A DNA stretch of 64,000 bases from the NCBI GenBank assembly GCA_029891345.1, contig CM057009.1, positions 301,607,466-301,671,465 on the forward strand. The letters run 5' to 3'. Each line of letters begins with the position of its first letter. Positions within the stretch are counted from its first letter, which is position 1. The translations under genes were made by a program, and so were the position numbers. The notes under the pieces were generated by a model that saw only the letters and a program-made list of their open reading frames with translations, made no database searches and was not told the origin of the DNA. Source of the DNA: Dryococelus australis. Taxonomy: Eukaryota; Arthropoda; Insecta; Phasmatodea; Phasmatidae. Shown here in pieces: positions 59,473 through 64,000 of the stretch.

Positions 59473-61088
59473 TCACGAATAAATTATGTATATTCACATA
59501 ACCAAAACACATATTTAGCGAGAATATTTAAATACAAGTATTATATAAATAGGGATTCAAGAACCATACAGAATAAATAGATATTTATTTTAATCGAGTA
59601 TCAAGTAAATTAACAAAAGTATCGGTGTAATGAATATCCAACTGTAAGTAGTATTGATGTAACAAGCTGAAACCAAATACTCATCGACAATGAAAAACCA
59701 AAAATAAAAACAAACAAAAAAGGAATAGAACTATAAGTTTGAGAACATGCTCATTGCTTCACTGCAAGTCAAACTCACTTTTTAGTTCTAGTATTTATAT
59801 ATTGAATAACTAACATGATTATTTTCACTCGAGATATACATATTACTATAAACAAACATAACATATTTGTGATATTATGCATAACTTAGTTACATGAGAG
59901 CTTACACACACTACACATCAAACACCTAAACAATATAACTTTCCATTAACTATCTCACTCTGTATGCAATTCCCATACAGTATTCATCAGATCGCTACAC
60001 CAATCCAGCACAGCTCATCGACAACAAAGAACCCTATATACACAACCACACAGGTCTCCATCAGTGGAACGTCATCTCTGGTAGAAGAACAACGGTCTCA
60101 TGGAAAATATGGACATGAGTGCTTTATCTAGGAAGGCTATGCAACCACAAACTTCACTACTTATATATGTAATTACAGCATATTCTTATACATTTTTTCT
60201 TCAAAAATTCATACAAGCATGTATGAAATTACTACTCTACAAATCATTCCTCATTCCTCGGTATGAAAAATCATTCCTTATTCCTAAAAAATCGTTCCTT
60301 ATTCTCCAAAGAACACATCTAACAAGCTAACATAACACAATAAAACATACTTAGATATATCCCAACACACACACACTCATTATATTCAATGTAGTAGAGA
60401 ACATTTTATATAATAAATACTTATGTTACACTCATCAATCTCCGACACAATATTCACTTATAAATTTAAAATTTTAAGTTCGTATTATATTGTAATTGTT
60501 TGATACACTCAGTTATTTTTTCAGACTTATAGTTATAATATTTTTTTCATTTTACATATCCTGTTGTCAAAGCTTCATTTACAGAAACAGAGAGCTCATC
60601 ATATCATCAATCCACACACACACACTCACACACACCAATCTTTAACAAATTTGCCATCAATCCTTACCAATCATTAACAATCTTTCAATCAATCGTCAAC
60701 AATATTTACCGATCCAAGATTTTATAAGTCCTCTCTATCCATACACATAAGAAAAATGTTTCACCTATTGTCTCCAAAAATGTATACATATCGGTAGAAT
60801 GAATGTTTATATAGACATTCAACTACCCATACATTTTTATATTTAACTCCTTGTTATAATCCTCTTAACTTTTATAAGTGTTTGCTCATAGCAACACTTA
60901 AAATTTGGAAGGGATAAAGTGAATAAAAATAAGAGTCTTTCATAAACTTTATTTTTATTTCACCCAATTATAAAACAATAAGTAGTAATACTTACAAACA
61001 CGCAATCATATTCTCATTTCAACCAAAGTATTTATGATTTACTCTGAATTTATACATTTCCTGCAGTAAACACTCAAGGTTTCCCTAC
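59473..61088. other. AT-rich DNA, no gene seen
   Basis: Contains a small direct repeat of TCATTCCTYATTCCT at 60242-60307 and CA-rich patches near 60370 and 60612. No motif. Confidence 0.45.
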
Positions 61089-61440
61089 TCACATATACAA
61101 CATTATATTAAACACATGTATTGGTCTTATAACTAATTGCAAACAGACAGTTGCTATCTTCATGTTGTCTAGTGCTAAACCTAATCGCAAATATATTGCT
61201 GTAATTCTTGCATTCCCTTCCCAATGATCGACAAACATTACAGTTACACTTCTTATGTCTGTATAGGATATCACTATGAGTAAACACAGTATCACACTTA
61301 TCACAGTGGAATGACTAGTATGCTGAAGTGGACAAACCATAACTACATTCATGTCAACATACATGGCAACTTATAGTAAAAGTATTTTCCACAATAACAA
61401 TATTGGTCTGTATTGCTTCTACAGATTCATCAGAAAACAT
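61089..61440 (-). pseudogene. C2H2 zinc-finger protein relic
   Basis: The minus strand from an ATG at 61440 reads MFSDESVEAIQTNIVIVEN, then SCHVC, a stop, HECSYGLSTSAY, a stop, and FHCDKCDTVFTHSDILYRHK followed by KCNCNVC. CxxC plus 12 residues plus HxxxC/H spacing marks a second finger, and CHVC the start of a first. Two in-frame stops kill it. It is on the same strand as the pX-like and PLA2-like genes 1.3 kb away, so it may belong to that Polinton, but C2H2 fingers are common and this is inference. A 91-codon frame in another phase is a shadow. Confidence 0.5.
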
Positions 61441-61699
61441 TGCTGAAGGTGTTACAGAAGGTAAGTCTTCAACCATTTTTATCATCTTCATATGACAAAA
61501 GTGTGCAATATCACTATATAATTCCACTCGTCACGATCTGAATTCCATCACAACCGTCCAAGAAGTGAAAACATTCATTCAAAACACACAATTATGTACT
61601 ACTTCCACAATATAACAAATTATTTATGATTCACTCAAACTCGCACAGAGAAAGAGGCAACATTTACATTATCATAATATATGTCTTTAAAAAATTATT

Positions 61700-61784
61700 T
61701 ATCTGGTGTGAAACTCGAACCAATGCTCCCATACAGGGAAGCAGGTCTTAAATCTAACACCTTAAACCACTCATCCTAACCGAC
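61700..61784 (-). other. tRNA-Leu(TAA)-like pseudogene
   Basis: On the minus strand GATGAGTGGTTTAAGGTG is a good leucine A-box, AGATTTAAGACC would hold a TAA anticodon, CCCTGTATGGG forms a long variable arm, and TTGGTTCGAGTTTCAC holds the B-box GGTTCGAGTTT. The order and spacing fit a type-II tRNA. The anticodon stem and T-stem are imperfectly paired, so it is probably a pseudogene or SINE source. Confidence 0.5.
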
Positions 61785-61811
61785 ATTTGTAGAAAATGTT
61801 TTATTATAATA

Positions 61812-62195
61812 AAAAGAAACATAATTTTTAGAAAATTTGTAAATTTACAGAAAAAAACACGAAACCTTCGCGACTGGGAACATTTTGAGGAAACTCAAGT
61901 CTTAACCTTTAACTTGGTTAATATCATAGGATGAGGACATAGCATCTTAAACTATTGTTCAAAACTTACTGTATAAACAAAAAGAGAAATTTTAGCAAGA
62001 ATGTAATTTTATAGAAAAAAAAATGAAACCTACATGATTGGGAACACCCTGAGGAAGCTCAAGTGTCAGCCACTTCATTGGTTAGTGTCATAAGATAAAG
62101 GAATAGTTTATTAGCTAATATTAAAAATCTACTGTATAAAACAAAAAGAAACAGACTTTTTAGCAAAATTGTAATTGTACAGAAAAAATCATAAA
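61812..62195. repeat. Tandem repeat, unit about 166 bp, 2.3 copies
   Basis: AAAAGAAACATAATTTTTAG with TTTACAGAAAAAAAC...AAACCT and a downstream GGGAACA...GAGGAA...CTCAAGT block starts at about 61812, 61980 and 62144. The third copy is cut short. Confidence 0.85.
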
Positions 62196-62345
62196 ACCTT
62201 CAATGTTGAGAACATCTACAGCAATGTCTGTCGCGTTGCCTTCAACATTGAGAACAGCTAAAGCAATGTCTGCAATGCTGCATTCAAAGTTGAGAACATC
62301 TACAACATCTGCCACATTACGTTCAATATTGAGAATGTCTACAGC
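62196..62345. repeat. 42-bp tandem repeat, about four copies, open on both strands
   Basis: TTGAGAACATCTACAGCAATGTCT recurs at about 62205, 62248, 62290 and 62329. Forty-two bases is 14 codons. The minus strand is open across it (DILNIERNVADVVDVLNFEC, then ALAVLNVEGNATDIAVDVLN) into a stop at about 62165. Sequence words are shared, in opposite orientation, with the 60-bp array at 26.7-27.1 kb. Confidence 0.75.
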
Positions 62346-62724
62346 AATGCCTAAGAAACACCATTCAGTTTGCTAACATGATTGAACCTGATAAAAACTT
62401 TCACGAATTTTAAGACTTGTTTTACAATTCTAAAGACTTGTTTATGATCCAAAGACCCATAATTCAATTTGTTAAACAGTTTACGATTATAAAACTTGTT
62501 TTACAATACTTATATGCCCTATTTATAGCCAAAACATGAAAACATAAATGTCTGCAATTGATTGTATTTGGTTATTGTTCTGTTTTGTAATTGTATTTTA
62601 ATTGCGTATTTTAAAAAAAAACTACTTATTTCAATTGGAGGACATAAATCGCCAAAACTCTCATAATACAATCATTGATTTATGTTTTAATTAATGCAAC
62701 CCAATGAATTCCTTCATTTTGTTT
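62346..62724. other. AT-rich spacer
   Basis: No gene recognised between the repeat array and the pX-like gene. Confidence 0.5.
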
Positions 62725-63050
62725 CTAATTTAAATTATCAATCATACATTCACGAATATTTGGTTTCTTTGGTAAATCGTCTCTCATATAGGGAATATCC
62801 AGTTTCTTTACAAATACATTAATATCTTTGTTTGGTAATGCACATTTTGGAAGATTATTTAAGACTTTCTGCATCTTTTCCCACGTTTGGAGTTTTTTCG
62901 TCATTGTCCAACTGTATGGTTTCAAATACATTCCTTTGCCTTTTGATTTAACTGCTCTACTAATTGCCGAAGCCCCTCCGAGGATTGATCCAAGAGCTGT
63001 TAATTCTGGAAATAGGAATAGAATGATTCCTCCTTTCTTTGCTTTCGTTT
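62725..63050 (-). pseudogene. Polinton pX-like membrane/basic protein
   Basis: The minus strand carries GGIILFLFPELTALGSILGG and ASAISRAVKSKGKG, then MYLKPYS, and closes with IPYMRDDLPKKPNIRECMID and NLN at 62725. A Gly-rich hydrophobic segment followed by KGKGxYLKPY is the hallmark of a small virion protein of Polintons/adintoviruses likened to adenovirus pX/pVI. LPKKPxxxECxIxNL is its usual C-terminal end. It is joined to the PLA2-like frame by a frameshift at about 63040, so both may have been one polyprotein or two adjacent genes. Confidence 0.78.
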
Positions 63051-63438
63051 GGTTTTGTGTTTTAAGCCCATGCCTCTCTTCAACTTCGAGCACATAACTT
63101 TATCAACAACCCAAGCACCTAGCTTTTCACCTGTAGATGTAGATGGATTATTACTTTTATTTACTGCCTTATTGGCTAGAATTTTATCTGCTATATGTCT
63201 TTCTTTTAAATCATTTGTTCGATTGTAAACTATATTGTGTTCTTTACAAGCTATATACAAAGCATTTATTCCTTGATAGTTCCGGGCCAAACGCTTTGCA
63301 AGTTTAGTACCTGGTCCACAATAATTGTATTTCTGTAAATGTAATTCAAATGGTAATTTATTAATCAATGTATTCAATACACCACACCATTGTTTGATAC
63401 GTTTAGTATGAGGAACTGTTTTAAACTGAACAGTGGCC
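63000..63438 (-). pseudogene. Phospholipase A2-like (parvovirus VP1-type) virion protein
   Basis: The family, found in parvovirus capsids and in Polintons/adintoviruses, is thought to help particles cross membranes during entry. The minus strand reads LPFELHLQKYNYCGPGTKLA, with the YCGPG calcium-loop motif at about 63320, then NALYIACKEHNIVY at about 63240, where the usual catalytic HD pair is HN and the upstream Asp is Tyr. KRGMGLKHKTKRKQRK forms a basic tail. The frame is open from about 63438, but the first ATG is lost: the family's usual NTLINKLP start now begins with a TTG codon. Missing active-site residues and start codon mark it as decayed. Confidence 0.82.
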
Positions 63439-63450
63439 TATATATAGGCC
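63435..63450. promoter_or_regulatory. Palindromic TATA element between divergent genes
   Basis: GGCCTATATATAGGCC is a perfect 16-bp palindrome. It lies about 60 bases upstream of the PLA2-like reading frame and about 130 upstream of the ATPase reading frame, which are divergent. Its use as a shared promoter is inference. Confidence 0.45.
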
Positions 63451-63569
63451 TAGATTTACAGTTTTATGTTAGTATGTTATGTAATACTGTGTAGTTGTGT
63501 AAAAATAATGGCTATAACACAAAATGTACATACACCTGCTGGTAATTGTAAATACAAAAGAAAACGTAA

Positions 63570-63991
63570 TTGAACTGAAACATGAAATTCTTTTACCATC
63601 AAATATACGTTGTATAGTAAGCTGTCCTTGTTGATGTGGAAAAGCTTGTGTTTTTATGTCGTTGTTGGAACATCCGAATGGAATTAAAATTGAAAACATA
63701 TATGTGTTTTATAAAACAATACAAGAAGAGAAATATCAACGGTTAGTCAACATTTTATCGTTAATTGAAAGAATGCGATATTTTCCTTTTACAAATAAAG
63801 AAGATATAGTGCCTCCAAATGAAGCATTACCCAATTCAGTATTTTTTTCTGACGATATTTGGTGTGAGCTGCAGGGTGAAATGCAGAAGTACATCAGTTT
63901 TGGCTGACATTCATCTGTTGATTGTTTCTATCTATTTCAAAGTTATGCACGTATACCGAAACAAAATTTATGCACTAATGCTACATTGTAA
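63570..63991 (+). pseudogene. Polinton packaging ATPase (FtsK/HerA type) relic
   Basis: Polintons encode an A32-like ATPase that drives DNA into particles. The plus strand reads HEILLPSNIRCIVSCPC, a stop at 63632, then CGKACVFMSLLEHPNG, in which CGKA sits where the Walker A CGKT/S is expected; next NIYVFYKTIQEEKYQRLVN, PPNEALPNSVFFSDDIWCEL where the Walker B acid pair (DD) is intact, and MQKYISFG. A second stop at 63905 is followed in the same frame by HSSVDCFYLFQSYARIPKQN, a conserved later block. The last base-readable codon stops at 63991 and the window ends soon after. Two stops make it a pseudogene. Confidence 0.85.
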
Positions 63992-64000
63992 TTGTATCAA

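Noticed and set aside
61089-61364. 91-codon minus-strand frame as a protein
   Set aside because: Another frame of the same strand shows C2H2 zinc-finger spacing, so this frame is a shadow.

Overview
This is eukaryotic DNA, most probably from an arthropod and likely an insect. It is AT-rich, full of simple repeats and minisatellites, and I found no intact, recognisable host gene. The insect inference rests on what is present: a THAP/P-element transposase relic, tRNA-derived SINEs, TA-flanked inverted-repeat elements (MITEs), Polinton/Maverick (adintovirus-like) genes, and genes of the BRO family typical of large DNA viruses of insects. The species cannot be named from the window.

Layout. 1-10 kb: non-coding AT-rich DNA with GC-rich islands, a large CA/TA microsatellite and two MITEs. 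10.6-12.1 kb: a P-element transposase relic split by a SINE. 14.6-15.8 kb: a pogo/Tigger-type transposase relic. 17.0-19.6 kb (+): a broken protein-primed DNA polymerase B of the Polinton type. 26.7-27.1 kb: a 60-bp tandem repeat. 29.8-31.4 kb (-): decayed Polinton major capsid protein and the C-terminal part of a penton-like minor capsid protein. 31.5-34.2 kb: a visibly more GC-rich viral block with three tandem BRO genes (-) and two unidentified coding pieces (+). 34.3-34.6 kb (-): an intact 97-codon frame. 36-59 kb: gypsy reverse transcriptase scrap, SINEs, a THAP fragment, a Polinton integrase tail, several MITEs and long minisatellites. 61-64 kb: a second Polinton module with a zinc-finger relic, a pX-like protein, a phospholipase A2-like protein and, on the opposite strand at the window edge, the packaging ATPase.

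How it fits together. DNA polymerase, capsid proteins, packaging ATPase, integrase and the PLA2/pX pair are all known parts of Polintons/adintoviruses. Here they are scattered over at least two or three separate dead copies, all with stops or frameshifts. The most unusual part is the BRO block between Polinton genes. One BRO copy has seven ~51-bp (17-codon) palindrome-bearing repeats placed in frame inside its BRO-N domain, and a second copy has a perfect 28-bp palindrome at the corresponding place.
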